Shown: positions 44,486 through 52,315 of the stretch, in pieces
Position numbering within the stretch: position 1 is the first letter of the stretch
Layout: every line of letters starts with the position of its first letter
Assembly: GCF_003568665.1 (NCBI RefSeq)
Contig: NZ_QXMH01000002.1
Location: 372,001-436,000 of the forward strand
From: Chitinophaga alhagiae
GTDB taxonomy: Bacteria > Bacteroidota > Bacteroidia > Chitinophagales > Chitinophagaceae
Direction of reading: 5' to 3'
Length of the DNA: 64,000 nucleotides
Translations under genes and position numbers: made by a program
The notes under the pieces: generated by a model
Told to the model about the DNA's origin: nothing
What the model saw: the letters and a program-made list of their open reading frames with translations, nothing else
Database searches by the model: none

Positions 44486-45464
44486 TCATAATGCCCGGCG
44501 CAAAGCCGAAATGTTTTTTGAACGCCCTGGTGAAATGGGCGGTGTGTTTGTAACCCGAGAGGTAAGCTACTTCTGATACGTTTTTTCCCTGTGCCAGCAA
44601 TTCCCGCGCGTGCGTCATTTTTATTCCCTGCAGGTACCCGTATACGGTAGTGCCGAACACCAGCTTGAAATGGCTTTTCAGGTACGCGTCGTTAGTGCCT
44701 ACCTGGTGGGCCAGGTCTATGAGCGTACAGGGGCTGTTCATGTTGCTGATAATAATATCGCGTGCCAGGTACATGCGTTCCACATCTCCTTTTTTTAAAG
44801 TACGCGCGTTGGCATCCTGCCGTATGCCCAGTATCTGCTCATATTGTTTTAGCTGGATGGCCAGCAGCTCCATGGTTTTAGCCTTGAGGTAGAGCTGCTT
44901 GTAACGGCCGTCTAGCGGGCAGTTCAGCATGTCGTATAAAATAGTGCTGATGCCGGCCTGCAAAGGAAGGTGATCTTTGCTGAGAGAGGCCGGCGCATTG
45001 TGGGCCATGCTCTGGTGGAACATGGCATACAAGGGGTGCTCCTCCGGCAGAAAGTTGAGCGTCAGCTCCGGGCTGATGCCCAGCTCAAAGGTTTCCAGCG
45101 GCTCATTGGCATGCCAGTTCAGGTGTATTTCCTGCTGCGGGAAAAACAGGTAATTGTATTGCTGCTTTTCGAATGATACCAGCATTTTATGCCCTGCGTC
45201 TATATGGTAGCTCTTGTTGCCGCTGATGGTATAGCTTAATTGCAGGAAAGGCTGCTGGTTGGCGATCACCACCTTGCCGTCCTGGCTGGAACGTACATTG
45301 TAGTAACCCATGTGTATGCCTTCCGGGCTGGATACTTCATATAAATACCCCTGGTGCCCCTGTGAGGCGAGCGTCTTTTTCTTTTCTCTAAGACTGCTCC
45401 ATCCGTGAATATCAAATGCACAGGATTCGTATAGCCGGGCTTGATCTGGTGGGAGTGCAGACAA
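44478..45464 (-). CDS. AraC family regulator, PchR-like
   Basis: The 328-residue protein ends in two AraC helix-turn-helix motifs (IDLAHQVGTNDAYLKSHFKL and VSEVAYLSGYKHTAHFTRAF, then KKHFGFAPG). Its N-terminal half (GIHMGYYNVRSSQDGKVVIA, FLQLSYTISGNKSYHIDAGH, QQYNYLFFP) resembles PchR, the regulator that senses ferric pyochelin and activates its receptor. It is divergent from the TonB receptor gene and convergent with the heme monooxygenase. It probably senses the imported iron complex or heme and switches this island. Confidence 0.85.
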   Translation of the reverse strand: MSALPPDQARLYESCAFDIHGWSSLREKKKTLASQGHQGYLYEVSSPEGIHMGYYNVRSSQDGKVVIANQQPFLQLSYTISGNKSYHIDAGHKMLVSFEKQQYNYLFFPQQEIHLNWHANEPLETFELGISPELTLNFLPEEHPLYAMFHQSMAHNAPASLSKDHLPLQAGISTILYDMLNCPLDGRYKQLYLKAKTMELLAIQLKQYEQILGIRQDANARTLKKGDVERMYLARDIIISNMNSPCTLIDLAHQVGTNDAYLKSHFKLVFGTTVYGYLQGIKMTHARELLAQGKNVSEVAYLSGYKHTAHFTRAFKKHFGFAPGIMKR

Positions 45465-45549
45465 GGGTAATGAAGTTTTAGCGATTAATGCAACAATATT
45501 AAATGATTTAACCTGTTAACGATACTGCCGGGCGTATTGTAAAAATAGT

Positions 45550-45579
45550 GTCACGCTGCAAACCCTTTGTCATGCTGCA
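45550..45579. promoter_or_regulatory. Direct repeats upstream of the TonB receptor, candidate AraC site
   Basis: GTCACGCTGCA (45550-45560) and GTCATGCTGCA (45569-45579) differ at one base and start 19 bases apart, close to two helical turns. AraC-type regulators bind such direct repeats. They lie between the AraC-type gene and the receptor gene. Confidence 0.5.
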
Positions 45580-45723
45580 TTTGACAGTACTTTTTTTCCG
45601 TATATGGTAAATAATTTTCCCTCATCGATCATTGGAAGGGCATGTGGCGGCGGTATTTTTTCTCCATTTCTGGTAACTGATTTTCCCGGGCAGCACTGTT
45701 TATTGCCGCAATTTTGTAGCCGC

Positions 45724-48090
45724 ATGAAAATAGTGACACGTATCTCTCTATACCTGCTTGGCCTTTTTGCCGTGCATGCCGCACAGGCGCAACATGTGCT
45801 GAGGGGTGTGGTGCAAAGCAGGGGGGCGGGCGTGGCGGCTGCTACCGTAACGGCGTACAATGGGCAGTACCGCCATACGGTGCAAACCAGTTTGTCTGGA
45901 CATTTTGTGATGCGCCTGCCTGCCGGCAGTTTCACCGTAACAGTCAGCTGCATCGGTTTTGCTGCCGCAGACAGCAGCGTACATATCGGCCAGTCCCCGC
46001 CGCCCCTGCTTTCTATAGAGCTGCGGGCAGTAGAACAGGGCCTTGCCGGAATAACGGTAACGGGCACACGTTACGCTAAGGAAGATGACCTGGTAGACAT
46101 TAAGAAAATAGCCAGCCCGGTAGCCGTCATAGATAAAAAGCAGATCAGCGCCATGGGCAGCAGGCGGCTGGATGAGGTGCTGCGCGAACAAACCGGCATG
46201 GCCGTGGTCAATGACCTTGGAGCGGGCAACCGGAGCATTGGCCTGCAGATGCAGGGCTTTGGCTCGGAGCATATACTGATACTGCTCAACGGCCAGCCTA
46301 TGACCGGGCGCTTCAACGGCAACTTTGACCTTTCCCGCATCAGCGTGTCGGATATTGAAAGGATAGAGATCATCAAAGGCGCCAGCAGCAGCCTGTATGG
46401 CAGTGAGGCATTGGGCGGGGTGGTGAATATCATTACCCGGCAGCGTTTTACCGCTACCCGTGGCGCCGCCAGCCTGTTGTACGGCACTTACAATACGCTG
46501 GATGCGGGTGTTGAAGGAGAAACAGGTTTCCGGCGGGAGCGGGGAGGCGCCTATGTGGCGGCCAACATGTACCGTACAGATGGTTTTAATGCCAACACCG
46601 CCTACCTGAAGAACGGCCAAACATCACCACCCTATCACAGTTACAATTTGCAAGGCCGGTTAGTGCATAGTGTGGGCAGGGCCAGCACACTTCATACCAG
46701 CCTGCGTTTTGGCAACCGCAATTCCGTGATGACCAGGTCTTACGGCGCGCAGCCATTCCGTGACAAGCTGCGGGAAACAGACCTGAACGGTTCCCTGGTG
46801 TTGAACAGCCGCTTCAGCAGCGGCTGGCAGCTGCTATTGCGCTACTATTTCACGCAGTATGCCACAGATCAGGCCGTACGGGTGGTAGAGACCGGGCATA
46901 CCTTGCAGCATAACGAGTTTTCCCAGTTCATTCACCGCCTGGAGGCGCAAACGGAAAAGAAATATTTCAGTGACCGCCTTACGCTTACCGGCGGCGCGGG
47001 CGGTGAATACCAGCAGATGAGCAATACGCTGGCCGAAGGCCGCAACAGCATGACCAATTATTTTATCTACGCGCAGGCCAACTACACGCCCGTACAACCG
47101 CTGACAATCATTGCCGGCGGGCGGTACGATGGGAATACCGTATATGGCGGGCGCCTCAACCCCAGTTTGGGGCTGCGGTACAGGGCGCTGCCATGGCTGG
47201 CCCTCAATGCCTCGCTGGGGCAGGGGTACAAGGCGCCCACCTATGCGCAGCTGTACCAGGTATTCACTAATATCACGCAAGGGTATACGGTCATCGGCGC
47301 CAACAATTTTGCGGAAAAGGCCGCGGCCATGCAGCATGCGGGGCTGATCCAGCAAATATGGCCCAACGCCGGGCAGCTGGGAAACCTGCGGCCGGAGGTC
47401 TCCACATCTTATAATGCAGGCATTCAGGTTACCGCTGCCGGCCGTATAACAATAGGCGTTAATGGCTTTTACAACAGTATTTCCGATCTCATCAATACGG
47501 AACAGGTAGGCATTATGAAGAACGGCCAGCAGCTTTTTTCCTATTTCAATATTGCCCGTACTTACACCCGTGGTGTGGAAACCAGTCTGAAGTACCATAT
47601 TTTCAAGGGCCTTCAGCTTACCGCCGGTTACCAGTACCTGCAAGCTAAAAGCCGGGATGTGGAAGATGCCATTAAAACCGGCAGCGGCGCCTACGGGCTG
47701 GTACGTACGGAAAGCGGCATCCGCCCCGCCCGCCCGTCAGACTACTTCGGGTTGCCCAACCGCAGCCGCCATATGGCCAACCTGCAGCTGTTGTATGAAC
47801 ATGCGCCCTGGGGGCTTACCGTGTCTGCCCGCGGCAGCTACCGCGGCAAATATGGCTTTCTGGACATGGATAATAACGGGTATATTGATACCTACGATGT
47901 ATTTGTCAAAGCCTATACGCTGGTGAACATTGCGGTACAGAAGGAACTGCTGGCGCGGAAACTGCTGCTGCGGCTTTCTGTAGACAACATCGGGAACTAC
48001 ACGGATTATCTCATGCCCTCCCAGCCGGGCCGCGTATTGATGGCCGGCTTTACCTGGCGGTTTGCCAAAAAGGAAAAATTGCCACAGTAA
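45724..48090 (+). CDS. TonB-dependent outer membrane receptor, likely heme/iron (HmuR-like)
   Basis: The 788-residue form from 45724 starts with a signal peptide (MKIVTRISLYLLGLFAVHAA); the frame is open 40 codons upstream with no signal. A carboxypeptidase-like regulatory domain follows (HVLRGVVQSRGAGVAAATVT), then the plug (VTGTRYAKEDDLVDIKKIAS, QMQGFGSEHILILLNGQPMT, YGSEALGGVVNIIT) and the barrel with GYKAPTYAQLYQVF and GNLRPEVSTSYNAG, which correspond to the YRAP and NPNL boxes of heme receptors. The last strand ends RVLMAGFTWRF. Unlike SusC it lacks the SusD partner. Neighbouring HmuY-like and IsdG-like genes support heme uptake; the substrate is inferred. Confidence 0.85.
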   Translation: MKIVTRISLYLLGLFAVHAAQAQHVLRGVVQSRGAGVAAATVTAYNGQYRHTVQTSLSGHFVMRLPAGSFTVTVSCIGFAAADSSVHIGQSPPPLLSIELRAVEQGLAGITVTGTRYAKEDDLVDIKKIASPVAVIDKKQISAMGSRRLDEVLREQTGMAVVNDLGAGNRSIGLQMQGFGSEHILILLNGQPMTGRFNGNFDLSRISVSDIERIEIIKGASSSLYGSEALGGVVNIITRQRFTATRGAASLLYGTYNTLDAGVEGETGFRRERGGAYVAANMYRTDGFNANTAYLKNGQTSPPYHSYNLQGRLVHSVGRASTLHTSLRFGNRNSVMTRSYGAQPFRDKLRETDLNGSLVLNSRFSSGWQLLLRYYFTQYATDQAVRVVETGHTLQHNEFSQFIHRLEAQTEKKYFSDRLTLTGGAGGEYQQMSNTLAEGRNSMTNYFIYAQANYTPVQPLTIIAGGRYDGNTVYGGRLNPSLGLRYRALPWLALNASLGQGYKAPTYAQLYQVFTNITQGYTVIGANNFAEKAAAMQHAGLIQQIWPNAGQLGNLRPEVSTSYNAGIQVTAAGRITIGVNGFYNSISDLINTEQVGIMKNGQQLFSYFNIARTYTRGVETSLKYHIFKGLQLTAGYQYLQAKSRDVEDAIKTGSGAYGLVRTESGIRPARPSDYFGLPNRSRHMANLQLLYEHAPWGLTVSARGSYRGKYGFLDMDNNGYIDTYDVFVKAYTLVNIAVQKELLARKLLLRLSVDNIGNYTDYLMPSQPGRVLMAGFTWRFAKKEKLPQ

Positions 48091-48091
48091 C

Positions 48092-48121
48092 TTGTTTTTC
48101 ACGGTATTTAACATAACTTTG
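48092..48121 (+). promoter_or_regulatory. Promoter of tRNA-Gln(CTG)
   Basis: TTG (48092-48094) and TAACTTTG (48114-48121) are 19 bases apart, a full match to the Bacteroidota pattern. The leader to the tRNA is about 80 bases. Confidence 0.75.
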
Positions 48122-48184
48122 CGCTCTCAAATGATTTGGAAAATTCAGGAAAACACTGGATTTTTACCATGAAAATTGAGTGTA

Positions 48185-48201
48185 ACTGATTTATAATCAG
48201 T
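48185..48201 (+). repeat. Anticodon-arm-like hairpin in the leader of tRNA-Gln(CTG)
   Basis: ACTGATT and AATCAGT are perfect arms around TAT. This sequence equals the anticodon arm of tRNA-Thr(TGT) at 528 in 17 of 18 bases (G to A in the anticodon). No other tRNA-Thr parts are found next to it. Confidence 0.5.
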
Positions 48202-48207
48202 GAATAT

Positions 48208-48278
48208 TGCCTGATAGTATAACGGTAGTACGACAGACTCTGACTCTGTTTGTCTTGGTTCGAATCCAGGTCAGGCAA
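48208..48278 (+). tRNA. tRNA-Gln (anticodon CTG)
   Basis: The acceptor stem is TGCCTGA/TCAGGCA (48208-48214 with 48271-48277). The anticodon loop CTCTGAC gives CTG. D and T arms are identical or nearly identical to the TTG gene at 22205, so the two are a duplicated pair with diverged anticodon and acceptor. CCA is not encoded. It has its own promoter and terminator. Confidence 0.93.
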
Positions 48279-48285
48279 CCCCGGT

Positions 48286-48319
48286 AAAACGCTGCAATGC
48301 TGAATTGCAGCGTTTTTTT
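48286..48319 (+). terminator. Intrinsic terminator after tRNA-Gln(CTG)
   Basis: AAAACGCTGCAAT (48286-48298) pairs with ATTGCAGCGTTTT (48304-48316), 13 bp with a 5-base loop, then a T run to 48319. Confidence 0.94.
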
Positions 48320-48415
48320 ATTCGATAGGGCCAGCGGTAAGTTGGTAACTTAACGTGTTGATAATCATAGTTATAATAATGGTTTTAATTTGGCATGGAA
48401 CTGGCCGGCCGCCTG

Positions 48416-48492
48416 CTTGTCGCCTTGTTATCGGCTTGGTACCTGGGGCTTATCGGCTTCTTATCGCCTTGTTATCGGCTTGAAACCGGCTT
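48416..48492. repeat. Degenerate 11-bp tandem repeat (seven units)
   Basis: Seven consecutive 11-base units fill 48416-48492. Units 2 and 6 are GTTATCGGCTT, unit 4 is CTTATCGGCTT, unit 5 CTTATCGCCTT, unit 1 CTTGTCGCCTT, unit 7 GAAACCGGCTT; unit 3 is diverged. A 19-base stretch ending in TCGGCTTG occurs twice. The period is one DNA turn. The frame is open but does not look like a gene. Confidence 0.8.
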
Positions 48493-48494
48493 CT

Positions 48495-48513
48495 CCGGTG
48501 TCTTGAACACCGG
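48495..48513. repeat. Hairpin directly after the tandem repeat
   Basis: CCGGTGT (48495-48501) and ACACCGG (48507-48513) are perfect inverted arms with a CTTGA loop. It lies 68 bases before the tricorn-type protease gene and could be the end of an upstream transcript or a protein site. Confidence 0.5.
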
Positions 48514-48581
48514 TTCATTTTACAACCCACCCCAACCACCCCGCAAACCTCATTTCCCAAATCTTTTGTACTTTTCTTGGC

Positions 48582-51500
48582 ATGGTCCCTGTAAAAAGAG
48601 CACTCCTGGCACTCTGTTTTGTCCTTTCCTGCCCGCTGGCAAAAGCAGCGGATGGCCCGCTGTGGCTGCGTTATCCCTCCATTTCGCCAGACGGCAGGAG
48701 CATCGCCTTCACCTACCGGGGAAACCTCTACAAGGTATCTTCCTCCGGCGGCACGGCCGTACCCCTTACCATGAATGGCGCCAATAACAGCATGCCCGTG
48801 TGGAGTGACAACGGGCGGTCTATCGCCTTTGCGGGCAACCAGGCCGGTAATTTCGATGTATACATCATACCCGCCGAGGGAGGGGAGGCCAAACGGCTCA
48901 CCTGGCATTCTGCAGATGAATTTCCGTATGATTTTTCGCCCGGCGGCGGCAACGTGATATTTGGCGCCGTCCGGCTGGATGACCCCGCCAACCGCCAGTT
49001 CCCTTCGGATGCCTTACAGGAATTGTACGAAGTGCCGGCAGCAGGCGGCCGGGTGCGCCAACTGCTTACCACGCCCGCGGAAGATGCTAAAGTGAGTGCT
49101 GATGGGCGTTTTATTGTTTATCACGACCGCAAGGGACGGGAGAACATCTGGCGCAAGCACCAGGTATCTGCCATTGCCCGGGATATATGGATCTATGACA
49201 GTCATAACAAGACCCACCGCAAGGTCAGCGCTTTTGGCGGTGAAGACAGAAGTCCCGTTTGGGCCGGTCCCGGTCACATCTTTTATCTCAGCGAACAGGC
49301 CGGCAGCTTTAACGTTTTCCGTACGTCCACCCGGGAAAACAGCATCCCGGAGCAGGTTACTTTCATGAAGGAGCACCCGGTCCGTTTTCTGAGCATGGCG
49401 GGTAACGGCATGCTCTGTTTCGGCTACAACGGGGAAATTTATGTGAAACCGCAGCACGGGGAGGCCGTTAAGGTAACCGTAAACATTGCCGCGGCGGCAA
49501 AACAGGAGGAGGAAAAACGTTTCCCTTTCCCGGACGTTACTGAACTGGCGCTTTCTCCTTCCGGGAAAGAAATAGCCTTTATTATGCGCGGAGAAGTATT
49601 TGCCGGCAGTGTGGAGGGGAATATGATCAAACGTATTACCCAAACACCGGGTGCGGAAGCGGGGTTGAGTTTTTCGCCAGACGGGCAGGCGCTGCTGTAC
49701 GCCGGTGAACGCAATGGCCGCTGGAACATCTACCGCTCCGCGCTGGTAAACCGTGCAGAACGCTTTTTCTTCAATGCCACCGCCCTGGAAGAAACACCGG
49801 TGATGGCCAATGAGCATGAAAATTACCAGCCCCGGTTTTCTCCTGACGGCAAAGAGATCGCTTTTGTGGAAAACAGGGCCACGCTGAAAATATTCAACAT
49901 GGCCAGCCGGCAAACCCGCACCGTTATAGGCCCGGACCAGTTGTACAGCCGTAACGACCACGATCAGTATTTTGAATGGAGCCCTGACGGGCGCTGGCTG
50001 CTGGTGAAATACAATGAACAGGGCAGCGGTAACGATGAAGTAGGCATCATTGCCGCATCGGGAAAAGAGAAACTGGTAAACCTCACGCGCAGTGGTTACA
50101 GCGATGTTAATCCGCGCTGGATGATGAACGGCAGGATGATGATCTGGCAAACCGACCGCAACGGGCTGCACAGCTATGCCAACAGCAGCACCCGGCAGAA
50201 TGATGTTTACGCGCTGTTCTTTGACCGCGGGCTCTGGCAATATTTTAACCTGGACAAGCAGGAGGCGGCCCTGCAAAAAGAGCTGCGGAAAAATGATCAC
50301 GAAGAAGAAAGTGGTATAGACTGGGATGGCCTGGAGCTGCGCAAGGCAAGGCTTACCACGCACCCGGCGCTCCTGGGCAGCGCGCTCATCAGCAAAGACG
50401 GGGAAACGCTCTATTACCTGGCCCGTTTTGAAAAAAAATACGATCTCTGGGCCTGCCACCTGCGTACCAGGGAAACGAAGCTCCTGCTGGCGCTCAATAT
50501 AGATGATGCTTTTATGCAGTGGGACAAGGAGAAAAAATACATGTATGCGCTGGCAGACGGCAAGGTGCTCCGCATAGACCCCGCCGCTGGAAAAAAAGAA
50601 TACCTGGCCTTTAGCGGAAACATCACCATCAACACCGCCCTGGAAAGAAAGGAAATGTTTGAGCATGTATGGCGCAGAACAAAGGAAACCTTCTATACCG
50701 CCGGTATGCACGGCGCCAGGTGGGACGCGCTGAAAACGAACTATGAGCAATTTCTGCCGGATATAAACAACAACTATGATTTTGCCGAAATGCTGAACGA
50801 GCTGCTGGGCGAGCTGAACGTAAGCCATACGGGAGCCAGCTTTAACGGTAATGATAAGGATGGGGATGTTACCGCGTCACTGGGAGCCTTCTACGATCTT
50901 TCCTTTAAAGGCCCGGGCATGGCGGTGAAAGAAGTAATGCAGGGCGGCCCGCTGGATGACCCTGCTTTCGGCATCCGCCCCAGTACCATCATTGAAGCGG
51001 TAGACGGGGAGCCCGTAACCCCTGATAAAGATTTTGCCTTTTACCTGAACAGGAAGGCCGGCAAAAAGATCTCCCTCCTGCTCCGCACCGGTAAAGAGGC
51101 CCGGCAGGTGCAGGTGAAGCCCGTAACGCCTGAGAAAGAATTTGACCTGCTGTATGAACGCTGGGTGAAACGGAACGAAGCGGAAACAGAGAAATTGAGC
51201 AACGGGGAATTGGGCTATGTTCACCTGTACCGTATGAATGACGGCGCCTACCGCCATACTTACGAAGAAGCGCTGGGCAAGTTCCCCGGCCGCAAGGGGT
51301 TGGTAGTAGACACGCGGTTCAACAGGGGAGGAGACCTGGCTTCGGAGCTGATCATGTTCCTGAGCGGTACCAGGGTCCGCAATAATACAACAGACCGGTT
51401 CCTGGTGTCTAGCGAACCGGCCTTCCGCTGGACGAAGCCTTCCATTGTGCTGGCCTGTGAGGCGAATTACAGCGATGGCCACTGTTTTGTGCATGATTAC

Positions 51501-51761
51501 CAGGTACTCAAAATGGGCAAGCTGGTCGGCATGCCGGTGCCGGGCAGCTGCACGTGGATGACAGGCCACTCCCTGCAAGACAACACCCTGCGCTTCAGCG
51601 TGCCTACGCTGGGCGTAAAAGACCTGGCAGGCCGTTACCTCGAAAATTCCGAAACGCAGCCGGATGTGCAGGTAATGAACAGCTACGATAAAGTGGCCAC
51701 CGGCCGCGACCAGCAGCTGGAAACCGCCATACAGACATTGATGAAAGATCTGCAACATTGA
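48582..51761 (+). CDS. Secreted tricorn-type protease (S41 family)
   Basis: Tricorn proteases degrade peptides released by other proteases. The 1059-residue protein has a signal peptide (to about residue 23), two propellers (WD40-like SPDGRSIAFTYRGNLYKVSS and about a dozen similar repeats), a core domain from about 680 and a PDZ domain (about 770-850). The catalytic residues fit tricorn of Thermoplasma almost by number: Ser748-His749 (GELNVSHTG), nucleophile Ser964 (EANYSDGHC) and Glu1024 (NSETQPDV). Its last bases overlap the sigma factor gene. It is predicted to act in the periplasm or outside the cell. Confidence 0.92.
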   Translation: MVPVKRALLALCFVLSCPLAKAADGPLWLRYPSISPDGRSIAFTYRGNLYKVSSSGGTAVPLTMNGANNSMPVWSDNGRSIAFAGNQAGNFDVYIIPAEGGEAKRLTWHSADEFPYDFSPGGGNVIFGAVRLDDPANRQFPSDALQELYEVPAAGGRVRQLLTTPAEDAKVSADGRFIVYHDRKGRENIWRKHQVSAIARDIWIYDSHNKTHRKVSAFGGEDRSPVWAGPGHIFYLSEQAGSFNVFRTSTRENSIPEQVTFMKEHPVRFLSMAGNGMLCFGYNGEIYVKPQHGEAVKVTVNIAAAAKQEEEKRFPFPDVTELALSPSGKEIAFIMRGEVFAGSVEGNMIKRITQTPGAEAGLSFSPDGQALLYAGERNGRWNIYRSALVNRAERFFFNATALEETPVMANEHENYQPRFSPDGKEIAFVENRATLKIFNMASRQTRTVIGPDQLYSRNDHDQYFEWSPDGRWLLVKYNEQGSGNDEVGIIAASGKEKLVNLTRSGYSDVNPRWMMNGRMMIWQTDRNGLHSYANSSTRQNDVYALFFDRGLWQYFNLDKQEAALQKELRKNDHEEESGIDWDGLELRKARLTTHPALLGSALISKDGETLYYLARFEKKYDLWACHLRTRETKLLLALNIDDAFMQWDKEKKYMYALADGKVLRIDPAAGKKEYLAFSGNITINTALERKEMFEHVWRRTKETFYTAGMHGARWDALKTNYEQFLPDINNNYDFAEMLNELLGELNVSHTGASFNGNDKDGDVTASLGAFYDLSFKGPGMAVKEVMQGGPLDDPAFGIRPSTIIEAVDGEPVTPDKDFAFYLNRKAGKKISLLLRTGKEARQVQVKPVTPEKEFDLLYERWVKRNEAETEKLSNGELGYVHLYRMNDGAYRHTYEEALGKFPGRKGLVVDTRFNRGGDLASELIMFLSGTRVRNNTTDRFLVSSEPAFRWTKPSIVLACEANYSDGHCFVHDYQVLKMGKLVGMPVPGSCTWMTGHSLQDNTLRFSVPTLGVKDLAGRYLENSETQPDVQVMNSYDKVATGRDQQLETAIQTLMKDLQH

Positions 51762-52309
51762 CAGGGGACGAAAACAATATCACCTATTGGGAAGGGATGC
51801 GGAAAGGGAACAAACAGGCCCTTTTTGATCTCTATAACAGCACCTATTTCCACCTGGTGCGCTTTGGCCTGAAGCTCACCGCGAATGATGAACTGGTGAA
51901 AGACTCCGTTACCCAGTTGTTTCTCCAGTTGTGGGAAAAACGCCATCGTCTCCAGCCTGTTACCCAGGTAAGGGCTTACCTTTTTACGTCCCTCCGCAGA
52001 ATGCTGGCAGACCAGCTGGAATATCACGCCAAAATAGAGAACGCCATAGAGCGCATGGGCCGGCAGGAAACGGCCAGCGAGCTGCCTTATGAAGAGATCA
52101 TTGTGCGGGTGCAGCAGGACGAGGAGTTGAAGCGCAGGCTGTACCATGCCATGCAGCAGCTTACCCCGCGGCAAAAAGAACTGATAGACCTCATGTTCTT
52201 TGAAGGGTATACCTACCAGCAAATTGCGGCCCACACCTCCCAGAGCGTGAAAACCGTGTACAATACCATGTACAATGCCATCAAGCTGCTGCGGGAGCTG
52301 CTGAAATGA
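51758..52309 (+). CDS. Sigma-70 family (ECF-type) RNA polymerase sigma factor
   Basis: The 183-residue protein has region 2 (ALFDLYNSTYFHLVRFGLKL with DSVTQLFLQLWEKRHRL) and region 4 (QQLTPRQKELIDLMFFEGYT, YQQIAAHTSQSVKTVYNTMY), with no long region 3, as in ECF factors. The frame begins with TTG at 51758, overlapping the protease stop (TTGA), or else at ATG 51797, which would cut into region 2; the TTG start fits better. No anti-sigma gene follows; the next gene is on the other strand. Coupling to a protease gene is notable. Confidence 0.8.
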   Translation: MTGDENNITYWEGMRKGNKQALFDLYNSTYFHLVRFGLKLTANDELVKDSVTQLFLQLWEKRHRLQPVTQVRAYLFTSLRRMLADQLEYHAKIENAIERMGRQETASELPYEEIIVRVQQDEELKRRLYHAMQQLTPRQKELIDLMFFEGYTYQQIAAHTSQSVKTVYNTMYNAIKLLRELLK

Positions 52310-52315
52310 ACAGGT

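Noticed and set aside
45581-45608. TTGACA with TATGGT 16 bases later before the TonB receptor
   Set aside because: An E. coli-type promoter is not expected for the Bacteroidota primary sigma factor; probably chance in AT-rich sequence.
45604-45723. 40-codon extension of the TonB receptor
   Set aside because: The residues are unlike a signal peptide, while a good one starts at ATG 45724.
48416-48492. Possible CRISPR array
   Set aside because: Units are 11 bases with no spacers between them and no cas genes nearby.
48395-48787. 130-residue frame across the 11-bp repeats
   Set aside because: It runs into the protease gene in another frame, and the repeat part would encode a low-complexity hydrophobic stretch with no family.
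49014-50828. 604-residue frame opposite the tricorn-type protease
   Set aside because: Antisense shadow of conserved propeller repeats; no signal or domain.
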